Positions 1 to 12,477 of a stretch of 64,000 nt of DNA are shown here, piece after piece (the first letter of the stretch is position 1; every line of letters starts with the position of its first letter). The position numbers were made by a program, and so were the translations under genes. The DNA lies in NCBI GenBank assembly GCA_003254905.1, contig QANU01095819.1:1574566-1638565 (forward strand), given 5' to 3'. The notes under the pieces were generated by a model. It saw only the letters and a program-made list of their open reading frames with translations, made no database searches and had not been told where the DNA came from. This DNA comes from Nissolia schottii. Its lineage: Eukaryota; Streptophyta; Magnoliopsida; Fabales; Fabaceae.

Positions 1-215
1 TGTGTTATGATTGAGACTCTCTTGTACCCTTATTTTGATCATAGTGGAGCTTGATTGACTGGCTTGTGCCCGTGGTTTTTACTTTTCACATTGAGAAGGT
101 TTTCCACGTTAAAAATTTCCGTGACTTCATTTTGTGTGTTATTGTTGTTGACATTATTTGTTATTGCTCCTCATAGATTCTTGCAAGTTGGGGAAATTAT
201 TACCCGCTACATATA
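1..215 (+). mobile_element. LTR fragment, Ty1/copia type (R-U5-like)
   Basis: The window opens inside a sequence that resembles the 3' part of a plant copia LTR: a CATAGTGGAGCTTG stretch, a CCCGTGGTTTTTAC block, then TTTTCCACGTTAAAAATTTC and a T-rich GTGTGTTATTG tail. The 5' part lies outside the window. No primer-binding site or gag sequence follows, so it is probably a truncated or solo LTR. The call rests on remembered family resemblance, not on a visible pair of LTRs. Confidence 0.4.
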
Positions 216-299
216 GCTCTGATTGAGTTGTCGATTTATTGTGTTGAATTTCCCATCACACACCCTGGTAGAAAAGATCTCTAAGCAAATGATGAAATA

Positions 300-650
300 C
301 ATACGATGGATTAGCGATGGAGCACGATGGAGGACCACAACGGAGCACGTTGGCACGACGGAGCACGATTGCAGGCACAACTTTGAAACACTCAAACGGC
401 CTAAATCTAAAAACTCAGAGATGTGCAAAACGACGTTGTTTTGCTTGTTTTGTCCTTAAAAAAATTACAACTGTGGTAAACTCGTGAACTCGCCAATAAA
501 CTCACGATTTTATATGAGTTTACCCAATTTCAGTTGAGTTTACCCAAAAATGAATTTACATGTGAGTCAGCTCGATTTTACTACCTAAGAACGTAAACTC
601 GTACGAGTTTATGAGTTAAAACGCGATTTTAATAACCATGCTTACACGTA
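300..650. repeat. Palindrome-rich repeat cluster with GAGTTTA/TAAACTC motifs
   Basis: Degenerate copies of GGAGCACGA recur at 316-370. A near-perfect 20 bp palindrome follows at 425-444 (GCAAAACGACGTTGTTTTGC). Between about 475 and 615 the 6-mer AAACTC or its complement GAGTTT occurs about seven times in both orientations. The densest site is the perfect 18 bp palindrome TAAACTCGTACGAGTTTA at 594-611. No gene is visible here; it looks like the end of an uncharacterised repeat. Confidence 0.5.
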
Positions 651-3600
651 TCATTATGAGAGACACTCTCGTATCAATGTGATTTCATGTGATTAGTATC
701 ACTTGACAGTTAACTTCACACATCGTATCGTTTGTCCATTAATTTGCCTACATCCTTGGTTAAAAGTCAAAACGCATACACGCATTATAGCAACGGTACA
801 ACAACTAATGATGTACGTGTTTCCATTAACAAAGCAACAAGCAATCCAGTCAATCTGACCATTAAACTTCTCCTTCTAGAAGCCCTTTCTCCATCTTTTA
901 AAGTCTGCAATTACTATAGTACAAGTGAAAATAGTCTATCATCTAAAATGCTTAAGAAATTCAATCATTTGTGTTAGATTTTCTTAATGTTATGTGCGTT
1001 TTTTTTTAAAGCATGAATATCTGGATTATTCAAAAGTCTTATATAGCGTAAAACCTATTTACAAAACCCATAATTTATACTTTTCATTTTTTTTACTTAT
1101 CTATTTTTCTATTTTTGTATTTTCACAAATACTTGTCCATTTTTTAAATTTATACCACAGCGACATTTTTTTTTTGTTTATACCTCTATTAAATAAACAC
1201 TCTCATATTTATACACTACTACTAATTTCAATTACTTTTAATATTTCTATATATTAAATAAGAGTAATTACTTAAAGTATTATCAAATTTTTTTTATTTT
1301 CATATTTTTTAATCATTTACTTAATTGCGCTCATTTCAAAGTAAACAAGTAAAAAAAATCAGTGGGAGTAAAACGTAATTGTAATCGCATGCAATTTGGA
1401 TTTCCGTCATTTAAACGAGAAACCATAATAAATGAATTTTGACCTGAAGGGTTGGATAACACTACGTGCAGGGGGGTTCCTTTCTTTTCTTGAGCAATTA
1501 AAGTTGCTTTTCAGCAGACCACACCCATAATCCATCCTCCGTTATGTTTCTAAATATGTGAAATATTTTGTTTTCAAATACTTTCGTTTTTACTATATAT
1601 GATGATACTTTTATTCCGACTATTATTAAAATGTATAGAGATTCCTGTTTTTCTTACCACGAGATTATTATTTTTTTTTAAAAAAAAACAATTGGCCATT
1701 TTGACTATATATAAGGATAAAGTATAATATAATTAGTGAAGGATTTTGTTTAGTCTAATTTTGTGATCAATGTTGTTATTCGGATTATGTACAGCAAGCC
1801 TCTTTGACCCTCTCTCTTTGCTCTAGATCTAAGAATTAGTTATTGATGGTTTCTATCGTTCCAGGTAACCAATATCTCCCCGGAGATTACCCACAAAAAA
1901 ATAATTGTTGCTGAGGAAGCACGCAATTGAACCACTCTAAAATTATTTTGGAATTGTCAACGAAAAGAGGGAATGAAAAATCTTAAACACACAACTTTCA
2001 TGGGACAGCAACATAAGCAATATAATATTGTAATTCATATATCTTCGCTCGAATTAACATTGAAGAATGGAAAGATAAAATATATATATATACACACACA
2101 CTTTTTTTCTTGATCTTATCTGGGGAATATTTCTCGTCATTTCGCAAGGTTCACAAACATAATTAATAATGGAAGAAAATAAACAAAACTTGACGGCACA
2201 TCCTTGGGAAATTAAAAGAAAAAAAAATGCTACCTATTTTGACACGTATATATTATTTATGGACAGAGAAACTATTCAACTCAAAGAATTAGACCTTGCA
2301 CTTTGGCGGTAAATCTGATGGCACTATTGAACGGTAGATAGCTATAGTAAACTTTTCAAATGTTTATTAGATTTTTTTGAAATGAATATATTCAATATGA
2401 AATGACTTATGACCCTAATGTATATATACGTGTAATGTGAGACCAGAGCAGTAAATCATATGTTACTTTCTTCAAAATTTGTGGAAATTGGTATGAATAC
2501 TGCTTAGTTAGCCAAAGGAAGCAAGAAGTCAACAGTCATATGTAAGCAAAGGAAGCAGTATGAATGGTCTACATCATACTACACACACACATATATATAT
2601 ATATGAGTTACTAATTAATTTCCTTGATTTGTTGACCACTTGAAGTGAAAAATCAGTAGTATTCAACTTTGGCATCCTATATTTCTGAAATTCGGTCAAC
2701 AGATGTACAATGCATTCTTTCTCCAAAGACCAATAGACACAAACTAAATGACAAGCATACCTTTCTGTTTTCTTTGTTTTTTCTGACATTGCATTTTGCT
2801 TAATTCGCGCTGAAAACTATGTTGGGTATAGAATGCAATTACCCTTATACTAGCTACTATACAGTATACACCGATAGATCCACAATGGATGTTTAAGTAA
2901 TTAACTTAGTTTTCTTTCCTTTAGATAGTTGATTTTGATAATACAAAACAAGGGGTTGTAAACTTGTACAATGACACGAGAAATATTAACCAGAATTTAC
3001 TTTCTTTTTGCATCCGAGTAAAGAAGGTAAAAAGACGAAACTGCTGATGCTATTTTTTCATGTGTAGGCCAACGACTTGCTCATTATTTTGTATTCGTAA
3101 GCTCGTTTTAGTTTTGGGCCCAATATTTGTCGATTCTAAACGGCGGCCCATTAACGCATCTACATCCTTATTGGGCCAGCTGCCGATTTCTCTTGTTAGT
3201 GTTGGGCCTCGTTATGCTTATTGGGCTCCCCTGATTACCAGGATAGCCCAAGCAACAAAACTCAATCAATCTATAAAATTAAAGTCTCTTGTGATCTCTA
3301 GCCCAAGCTTGGGCACAATAAAGGCCCAACTGAAACTCTGCCTGCATGACATGTATTAGTCCAAATTTAAAATGCAAATTGAATCAAAGTAATGATTTAT
3401 GGATGATCATATGCAAAAAGCTGAGAAAACACAAACTCTAAAATGTTGATTGTTGAGTTTATGCTAAAATAAGTTCTTTTTTGTTGTAAATGTTGCATTT
3501 TCTGTTGTAAAGTACACATGAGTTTAATAAGGGTGAAATTACGAGTAATTTACCATTATTAGAAGGCACTAGCCACAAGGTAGGATTACAAGGATAACAC

Positions 3601-5267
3601 GCTAAAGCTTTTTATTAGAATATGCAGCCTTATCCCAATTTCAAAAAGAAGCGTTACACACATTAATTGAAAAACATATCTTTTGTCATAATTGGAAACA
3701 TACTTAGGTGCCCAATAATATAACTATAATATTGATTTTCCAATGCTACAAAACAAACAGCTTAATTGTATAATTATGGTTGTCTGGATAATAATCTACT
3801 TTTGCACATTCTATTAGGCATAGCAAACTTCTATGATTAATTATCATGTGTTTGCCACTAACTATTGGAGACATTCTTGACAGAGAGTTAATCAAGATTC
3901 TGAAGAAAACTCTATTATTTTATATTACGAAAAATGATTTTGATAAATTGCATTAAAAGAAAACGGATAGGGCTAATTGTGATCCAATCCTCAAACGGAT
4001 AACGCTAAGTTTTATCCAATCCTTCTGTAATCAATAATTGTCATGTGATCTATGGAAGCTCTGTCACGTCTCAAAAAGCAACGTATACTTAAATAATAAC
4101 CATTTACGATTCATAATTTGGATCCAAATTAATGATTCAAACGCTCTCTTCTAGCTTCAACTTTGAATGGCTGGACCCAAAAGGAATTCGTTGTAAAATT
4201 AAAGCAATTGATTCTTTTGCATCCTGAGTATTGTGTGTCACTAGGCGTAAAGCAATTGGGACAAAAATTAGACATCCATAATCGACAATTTAATTGATCA
4301 TACTCATATACATTAATTAAGTTGATTTTGATGTGTATTGAAAATGTATTAAATGATTTTGGATTAATTAATGTGAAACTTACTAGACATGATTTATAGC
4401 ACATGAAATTTTAATCTAATTGCGAGTTTTGTTAAAAATATCTTTACTTAATAAAATTATTATTTATTAATAATTTATGTTTAATTTATATAAATATTAG
4501 TAGAATTAGAGGACCTAATTACACGTGTTAATTAAATTCATCTCAACCCAATATTAAGGTAGATTTCACAATGAACCCTTTCTTATGTGTCTTCTTTCCG
4601 TAAATTCCGTGCGTACAAGTAGTACCTCTTACTTGGGTTTTAAGAAAGATTCGAACGCCCACATATGAACCTTGTTCAAAGTATACAAAGTACAAACCAT
4701 TAATAGAGGACTCTTGAACATGGGCCCCACTGGTGTAAGAAATCAATGGCCAAATGCATGGAATTGGAGACCACCACCATTACACACCCAAGAAATTGTT
4801 TACCTTTTTGATCGTCAATAGATGGAAGAAAGCAAAATTACTTGAAAGTTCAACACCTAATTCCAAAACCAAATTCGACATACATATATAAATAGAGTTT
4901 GATTCAGTGGGATACATGAGACTGAGATATTAAGGGGGGAAAAAATATTTAGAGAAGAAAATAAAGTCAAAAAATTTAAAATTGTCTCTTATTAGTTTTT
5001 TTAATACAAATTTTAAGTTGATTTCTATATTTTAAAAGAAGAGTAACCCTAAAAACATGTCTTTATTAGGATTATTTTTTAAAACCGGTTTGATTTGAAA
5101 AACCGAACCAAATATCAAGTTTTTAAAGGGTTTTGGTTTGTTTTTTCAAAAACCACACCACAAACACTCCTAAACATGAGATATTATCCAATTGTTTATT
5201 TTTTTTTTTTATATTTCAGAACAAGAACTAAACATTATCATATAATTCATATTGAATTTAGAAAATA
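651..5267. other. Gene-poor AT-rich intergenic DNA
   Basis: No reading frame here has coding character or a recognisable domain. Short frames such as those at 732-977 and 994-1257 are low-complexity AT-rich runs. An (AC)n(AT)n microsatellite lies at 2579-2604. A TGGGCC-rich patch at 3110-3330 is listed separately. A degenerate AACCGAACC-type patch, perhaps an old hAT-like scrap, lies near 5067-5172. Confidence 0.6.
3110..3330. promoter_or_regulatory. Cluster of TGGGCC/GGCCCA (site II-like) motifs
   Basis: About nine copies of TGGGC(C/T) or its complement occur within 220 bp, at roughly 3113, 3145, 3173, 3204, 3219, 3247, 3301, 3308 and 3322. In plants, TGGGCC/T 'site II' elements bind TCP factors and cluster in promoters of growth-related and housekeeping genes. 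No gene start is visible nearby, so this may be a relic promoter, a repeat or a compositional accident. Confidence 0.3.
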
Positions 5268-5447
5268 ATGGGTTCAGTTTCTTGTTCGGCTGTAGCTTGT
5301 AATACGGCGGCTTGGTGGGAAGTTGCTGCCTCTAACTCCAACAAGCTTCCTTTGGTAACCAAAAGATTTACTTTAAAGCATGCAGCACTACAATTTGTGG
5401 CACTGTGTGTGCATGCTTTGGCACAGAGAGCCTTTATTCGATATTAG
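5268..5447 (+). CDS. Short unassigned ORF (59 aa), doubtful
   Basis: This open frame runs ATG to TAG for 59 codons in DNA of higher GC content than its flanks. It begins MGSVSCSAVACNTAAWWEVA and continues with a mildly basic, alanine- and leucine-rich stretch. I recognise no domain. The frame could be a small peptide gene, a first exon (no obvious donor site was chosen) or chance. No TATA box or neighbouring coding exon supports it, so it is listed only because its composition stands out from its surroundings. Confidence 0.2.
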   Translation: MGSVSCSAVACNTAAWWEVAASNSNKLPLVTKRFTLKHAALQFVALCVHALAQRAFIRY

Positions 5448-7128
5448 TTAACAATTAGTAGAAGTGGCCAAAAGCTAGAAGCCAAAGCTCCTTTCCCCCC
5501 TCCCCCTGCATTGTATATATACATTTAATTTAATTTGTTAAAGCAATAAAGAGAAAGAAGACAGTCCTCAATTGAGTAACCATTTTGGGTGCTCTTTATT
5601 TATTTTTAAAATTACTTAACAATACAGAAAAGAGGATTGAGATAGAGGAAGAGGTCTTTTCTTGGCATAATGAAGTAAAATCTATGGCATTCCGCATTAT
5701 TTTACCTAATGTAGATCATGAAGGTAAAATGCACATAAAATTGACTTGATATATACTACACGTGTAGTATATCTTTAGTACTTTTGATGTTACATGCTTG
5801 ATTTTTCAGTCATAATTATGTCCATGTACATTTCTATGTCATCCAAGTGTCACAAATCAGATGATTTAAAGGAAGGAATTATATAATTAGCCTTTTTTTT
5901 TATTAACAAAAAGTTTATGTAGATTCAACATGGATCTTTTTACCAATTTTAACACATGTTTTTAGGATCTTTGAATATTTATAGAAGTATTTACGGATTA
6001 TCCACTTAAACAATTCTCATGTAGGCAGCAAGAATCAAACTTACTTTTTTTTATATATGAATTATTTTCTTATTAATTGTCTCAGCCATCTTTATCATAA
6101 TTTAGGTTTATGTCCCATGCATATCAAATAAATATAAAAATTTGAATTAAAAAAGTCCACTACTAAACCTAAAAAATTCGTGGGTGGTATATATGTTGTT
6201 TGCCTATGAAAGGGTGGGAGATGGGTAGCGATGGCTAGAGAAAGCAGAACTTAGGACTTCGACTTCAATAATTGCGCACTGAGTTGCTTGCCTTCCAACA
6301 ACTTTTCCTTTATTGTTATTTCAAGACTAGCTTTTTAGTAAGAACTCAAGTCTAGAAGAGGCTCATTATTATAGTATATACATGATGAAACCCATGATCA
6401 TGTAATATATGGAAAATTTGATAAAATAAAATTGTTTGATGATTTAGATGTATATAGCCTAATGCTATATATCCATTTTAGAAAGTAGAATTAATATTTC
6501 ATTCGGTCTCTAGCATTCTTCATAACATATTTATTTCAGATCTTTTAAAAAAATTTTTTTTTAAAAAGTCTGAAAATTTATTAAGAAATATAATGAGCAT
6601 ACCTAAGTTAGAGGAACCCTTACAAGCAAGGATACATTCCTGCACTTTAACTTTAATTCCAATAATTTAATTTTAGGCTCACTCGTAAGGTAAAGATAGA
6701 TCATGTAAGACACACTCATTTCTTCTTGAATCTCATTACCTTTTATGTGTGCACCTAAATTTAAAAGATTGGAATTGTGTAAATTTATTTATGTTTCATT
6801 AATTATTATTATTTTTCCCAAATCAAAAATCAAAAAATCTTTCACCTTCCATAGTGAATATTTTGAGTGAATATTACTAGTATAACATTAAAAAGGCTTC
6901 AGAAATCTAGCTTAAGATTTTCTTTTGAAAAAAAATAAAGAAAATACGGTTCCCCAGGTAACCCTTCCTAATATTTTATACTACTCTTTCAAGCTCCAAT
7001 GGTGTATAAATTAGGTTTTACTTTTGATGGATATATATATATATATATATATATATATGGTCATTATAAGAAAAATATATTGTCATTGAATCTAGTGTTG
7101 TTATAGTGAAACTAATTTTGGGACGATA
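5448..7128. other. Intergenic, AT-rich, no gene seen
   Basis: No coding-like frame is visible. The region holds poly-T and poly-A runs and an (AT)n microsatellite at 7029-7058. Confidence 0.6.
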
Positions 7129-7345
7129 CACTGCTAGAAAAACAACAGTTCTTTTTGTCAAAAAAATATGTTAATTATTTGCGGCGCAAAAATGTGTTTG
7201 CAGGAGAGTTACATATTTACATCCCTCGTAAAAGTGTTCGAAGAAAATAAGCTTGTGACAGATTCAAATTCCGTCGCAAATTTGCTATGGGCTTCCTGAT
7301 AGAATTTCCGCCGTAAAACTATTTTCACCGCAAAAGCAACATAGT
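7129..7345 (+). mobile_element. CACTA-like transposon terminus (fragment)
   Basis: CACTGCTAGAAAAACAACAG at 7129 resembles the terminal inverted repeat of CACTA (En/Spm) elements. It is followed by reiterated GCGGCGCAAA, CCGTCGCAAA, CCGCCGTAAA and CACCGCAAAA motifs, like the subterminal repeats of plant CACTA elements. No opposite end, transposase or 3 bp duplication was found, so this is at most a truncated end. Confidence 0.35.
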
Positions 7346-10040
7346 TAATATATTTTTGTTGATGTGAGAATATATAATTAAATGTTATTAAATTCTTTTA
7401 CCCTAAAATAAATTAATAATTTATTTAATTAATTCTCACATTCCAATCATTACTGAGGTTTTTAACACCACTTCCTATATATGAAAACGAATGACAAGTT
7501 TGTGTTTTGGGGGTGATAGTTTGAGGTTTTGGAAGGTTTGACCTAGTCAACTCTAAGGTTATTTGTGTATTAAGGGTGTCTAGTCTAGTGTTGTGTTACA
7601 TTCAATTTATCTGTGAATTTAGAGTTTTTATGATAGTTGTCCATTTTGAATAGTAAGATATTAGTAATATTTAATTTCTTCAATAATACCCTTATTATAC
7701 ATCATTATCAATGCCATTTTTGTTATTCAGACTTGTAAAGCTAGTTTTTTTTTCTTAAAAAAAAAAAACAAATATGAGCAATTTTGTAAATTTAATTTAC
7801 TTTACTTTATATCATTATCAGGACTACTTATTATTTTTCCTTATCTAGGCATAAATATTAATTAAGTCAACCGAATATAAATTAAAATGGAAGGAGTAAC
7901 TATTATATTTAGTGGACAAACAGGAGAAAGCTTAGCAAGAAAGAAAACGAACTTTTCCTTACCCACCCCTACTTCTTTTTCTACCATTGGCCTCTTCCCC
8001 CTATAGAGATTTTGGAAACAATCTTGCAAACAAGATGAAAAAAACTGAAGTTCTTCATGAATAAAACCATGATTTTTGTCCCCAAAAAATGCTTGGGTGT
8101 ACAAAATGACAGGATTAAAATCTTAAGCACACCGATTTACAATGATTCCAAATCAATCCAACTAATTAATTAAAATTGAATTAGTAATTGCTCCATGTCA
8201 TAATACATTAAACATGATTATGACCGCTCAACAACTTCCAATTATAGAAGACAAAAACAATGACAAAACAAACATTCGAAAAAGGACATGAATGTATGAT
8301 ATGTTCAAAGTGTTTAAAAAAAGAAAGAAAGAAGAGAGTAGAATAATGCATATGAAATCTAATAATTGAGTTGCAATCAGTTGTGAAATTCAGATTGCAT
8401 TTTGAAACAAAATATCTTCTTCAAGAAGCTCGCAGACATAATTAAGTAGCCATTGAAACCATGCCTAAATGGTTGTGTTATATGTACGTGGATGAAAACT
8501 AGCCACACACATACTCATTTTAAGAGTAAATTTATTTGATTATTTAATTTTTTTCCTTTCTTTTTCAAATGGAATATTTTATTTCAATATTCACGGGGAA
8601 GAAATTAAGTCAATCAAATCATAATTTTAAAAATATTAATGATTAACTCTTCACAAAACTTAGGTGAGTCCCTATGCTAGAGTGACAAGTATATCGGAGC
8701 TTATAATTTAATTAATTGGTGTTTGATGAACAAGTCAAGGATTTTGTCTATAATTAACAAATATTAATTAATTATCGGGGAATCCTAATTGCTAGAAACA
8801 ATGTTTTGTGCAGGCAATGATATACAAGCATAAATAAGTGTACTTCGATTTTCGTCATGTGGAATATTATTTTGGGTCAAACAGTGAAACTTTATGTCAT
8901 GCTTTTCCATGGTACTAAAGAGATAGAGCTTGTCACGTTTTTAAAACAACAATTACTCAATTAAGCAGCCCCTAGTTAAATTATATAGAATCCATTAGGA
9001 GAGGGGAGGGGGGGAGGGTTGAGAGTTTAATTGTGCTAGCTAGCATGCATGCAATATTGCAAATGAGTAAGAAAGACCACAAAGAAAATTTAAAACAAGA
9101 GAACAACATAATAAGTATTTTTTTTTGGGTCAAAACGTGTTGTTGGTAGACAGCTAAAAAGTATATATGGTACTACTGCATATGGTTATTAACTTACGCA
9201 AGCAAAGTAAAAGAGGCATGGTATAATTTAGAAACTTCAATTTCCACTTTGCTTTTCATTTGTAAGATTAAATTTGTTTTTTTTAAAAAAAAAGAGAAAT
9301 TAGTCCACATAAATTATACATAAAAGTAAAAATTCCTTTGCTTTAATTAGTCTATTACAACCAAAAATTCCCTTTCCTAAATACCCTAAAATCCATTAAT
9401 TTGTTTGGATAACATGAATCAATCATTATATTTTTAAGTTTAAAATGTATTTTTTTTTCTTATTCTCTATGCTGCTGAAATACAGCATATAATTTATAAA
9501 CTTTCAAAGCAATAAGTAATGCATGAAAAATTGCTGTGAATTCTGATATCATGAAATTGATTTGATTACACGTGAAGCATGTAAAAATATAAGACAAAGG
9601 TGATCAGTTCTAAAATTGCCACATGTCTCCAATCAATTTCAGATAGTATCCTTTATATAATTTCACAGTTTTAATAAGCACTTCACCTAAACTTTTGGCT
9701 TTACGAGCTGCCACCTTTCATTGTGTGATTGAAAAAGTTAAAACGACTTGTTTTTTAATGTGCCATCTTTGCCCGCAAGAAACAACAATTTCCAGGTATC
9801 CACCTCACTTACAATAATTATTCACTGAAATTGACATTTTGGAATTTGCTATAATTATTAATTCATGATCAATATCAAGTTAAACAAACTAATTGACCTA
9901 CGTGCCCAGTTAAATCATTGCCTTATCATTTGATCAATTTAGCAATGGTATTAATTACTTCCAATTACAACCAATTGTTTTTTTATTTTCCCCATGTATG
10001 CTCTCATTGGAGATAATCTTATTTAAATATTGTTAGGCAT
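7346..10040. other. Intergenic, AT-rich, no gene seen
   Basis: No supported frame. The 80-codon minus-strand frame at 7862-8104 has no family resemblance. A G-rich run GGGGAGGGGGGAGGG lies near 9003-9018. Confidence 0.55.
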
Positions 10041-10049
10041 TTAAAATAT

Positions 10050-10278
10050 GAGTCCTGCTATACGTACACCAAAAAAAATATATACTATACATACACCCTA
10101 TACTTCTATACATAAAGTTTGTGTTTTAATGCATGTAATGTTTGTGCACTTAATTAGGTATAATTGATAATATCATCTATAAGTTTATAATGTTTGTGCA
10201 CTCATGAGAATAAAGTTTGTGTATTATTAATGGTGTATGTATGAGTGTATAAAATTGGATGTACATGTAGTATTTTTG
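10050..10278. mobile_element. Mutator-like MITE, copy 1 (229 bp)
   Basis: The element is flanked by a perfect 9 bp direct repeat, TTAAAATAT, at 10041-10049 and 10279-10287. Its left end reads GAGTCCTGCTATACGTACAC. Its right end, read inward on the other strand, is CAAAAATACTACATGTACAT, an imperfect terminal inverted repeat. The interior holds four copies of an A(A/T)(A/T)GTTTGTG motif. No transposase is encoded. A 9 bp duplication is typical of Mutator-like elements. Related copies lie at 48.3 and 52.1 kb. Confidence 0.7.
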
Positions 10279-10287
10279 TTAAAATAT

Positions 10288-10844
10288 AGATGATTCTCTC
10301 AACTGATATTAGAATTATGATTCGTCATGTTGTGATAAATTAATTTTTTTACTGCTAAACCAAATCTCTTGTTTAATCAATGTCCTGTGATTTTTAGCTG
10401 AATAATTATTAAAATATAAATCACAATAGTTTTTTATAATTTAATTTATGGGAAATGAAGGTTTACTAAAAGTAGACAATTAATAGATAATATTCAGAAT
10501 GTTAATAAAAGCACTTTTTTCTACGAAAAGTAACTTTAGGGATTTCTATTTGGGACACAAGTTACGTTAGACAACCAATGTTTAATCAATTTGATTACTG
10601 ATATGCTCATATATGCACGTATCCTAATCCAAAATTAATCCAGTCTCATTATCTCAACAAATTGCTACGGGTTAACTTGTTCCTAAATATTCATTTGAAT
10701 CACTTTATACCGGATATATATGGCAATGGGAAAATAAAAAGCTAGCATATTAATTTGTTAAAACAATTTCAATATGGTCACCTGTTTCTTTGTATGTGGG
10801 TCTTCTTTATAAAGAGACGTGGAAACTTTATTTTACATATAATT

Positions 10845-10921
<77 letters not shown>

Positions 10922-11351
10922 ACCACTTAACCATCAGAAAAGTGGTATCTTGGAAAACTTGAAAAACTTGTACCAAAAAAGAAATCTAAAAAACTCATTA
11001 ACTAAAAAGGAAAAAGAAAGAGGTAAAGCAAAAGAGAAAATTAAAAGGCAAATTAAAGTTGAGAAAGGCAACAATATTTTGGTGAGGGGCCAGCTAATAG
11101 CTATAGTTTCACTTGGTGCATGTTGGTGGAATCATATGAGGACAACGAAGTGGTGGTGTTGTTGCTGTAAAAGCCAATTTAACTTTAATCCAAATATTCT
11201 GCATCACAATCAACGCCTAAATCAAATGCCATATATAGGTTTGAATATTTCAAAATTTTGGCACAAACACATTACATATAATGATTTATTACTAAATGTG
11301 ACCCTTTTTTGCTTTTGGAGCGTGAGAGGAAAATTCTAATTAAAATATCAC

Positions 11352-11407
<56 letters not shown>

Positions 11408-12477
11408 TACTCGCTAGCTAGGAAGCATAATAGAAGAGGCTAAAAATCAAGAAACTTGAAAAGTTGAAGAAAATTAATTGAAGAATGATGGACAACATAA
11501 AATTAGGGTAAGTAAATTAAAAACCACACAGAACACAAAGAGTTGTATTAATTTTAAATCCAAAAGAGATTCAATATATTCTTAAGGGTACAGGGAGGTG
11601 TACGAAGGGTATACTTCAGAAAGATTCCACTAATTGTTCCCCAGATTGTTAGAGTATATACTAGCCAATTCGTATATTCATTCATATATATAATTTCTTT
11701 TATAATTTCAATCAAATGAAAGATAAACCCATGCCTATATGCTTGAACCCTTTAATTAAATAGAGCACTTAAATCTCTCACATATTGTTAATTAAGGTAT
11801 TATTCCTCACGAGCTTCAATTATTCTCCTTTCCTGAAAGGGCTATATATGCAGAATACCACGCACGTTTTAGCAGTTCTCTCTCAAGACCTCCGACAGGA
11901 AAAAGAAATGCAAAATAAAAAGAGATACTATTTGCAAAGTGGATCCTTTGCAAAGACTTTATGAACTACTATTGTGTGTTTATCTTAGTTATTTCTTTTG
12001 AAGATCTACACTTAATACTTCATCTTATTGATAATATTTATCATTCTCACTTTTTAAGTATATTAAATATTAATGTATCCGGTTGTGTAGATATATTCAT
12101 TTTTGAATATACCAAAAAATGAAAATGGCATATATTATAAAAGGGACGAGTAGTGAATACAAATAATATTTTAATAAAAAAATAACATGTAATTGGCATA
12201 TAAAACAGAAAATGAAGAGAAATAATCTTAAAAATTATATATGGTCCGTACTCTATAAAATTATTATTTTTATTTGTTTATAAGCAACAATGAAATTACA
12301 ACCAAAAAAAAAAAAAAAAAACATCATTCACATTCTTAATTGAAAGCCCCCATGCATAAAGGAAGGCATTTACCATGTGAAAAATTATCCAAAAAAACAA
12401 TGGTTTATATTAAAAGCTGGTAATCAACAACATTATTATTATCAACATAATAATGGAGTTAAGACTCTCAATAAAAT
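10288..12477. other. Intergenic with long microsatellites
   Basis: It contains a (TA)n-(GA)n tract at about 10845-10917 and a (TAA)n tract of about 17 units at 11353-11406. A 194-codon frame across the GA tract encodes an Arg-Glu run and is an artefact of that tract. No gene is supported. Confidence 0.6.

Noticed and set aside
3060..3359. 99-codon frame
   Set aside because: Composition is driven by TGGGCC repeats; no recognisable protein. The DNA motif cluster is reported instead.
5059..5179. Possible small hAT-like element with AAACATG at both sides
   Set aside because: Candidate duplications do not abut matching inverted ends; evidence too weak.
10755..11339. 194-codon plus-strand frame
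   Set aside because: Its length is due to a (TA)n(GA)n microsatellite giving Tyr-Ile and Arg-Glu runs; no domain and no coding composition elsewhere.
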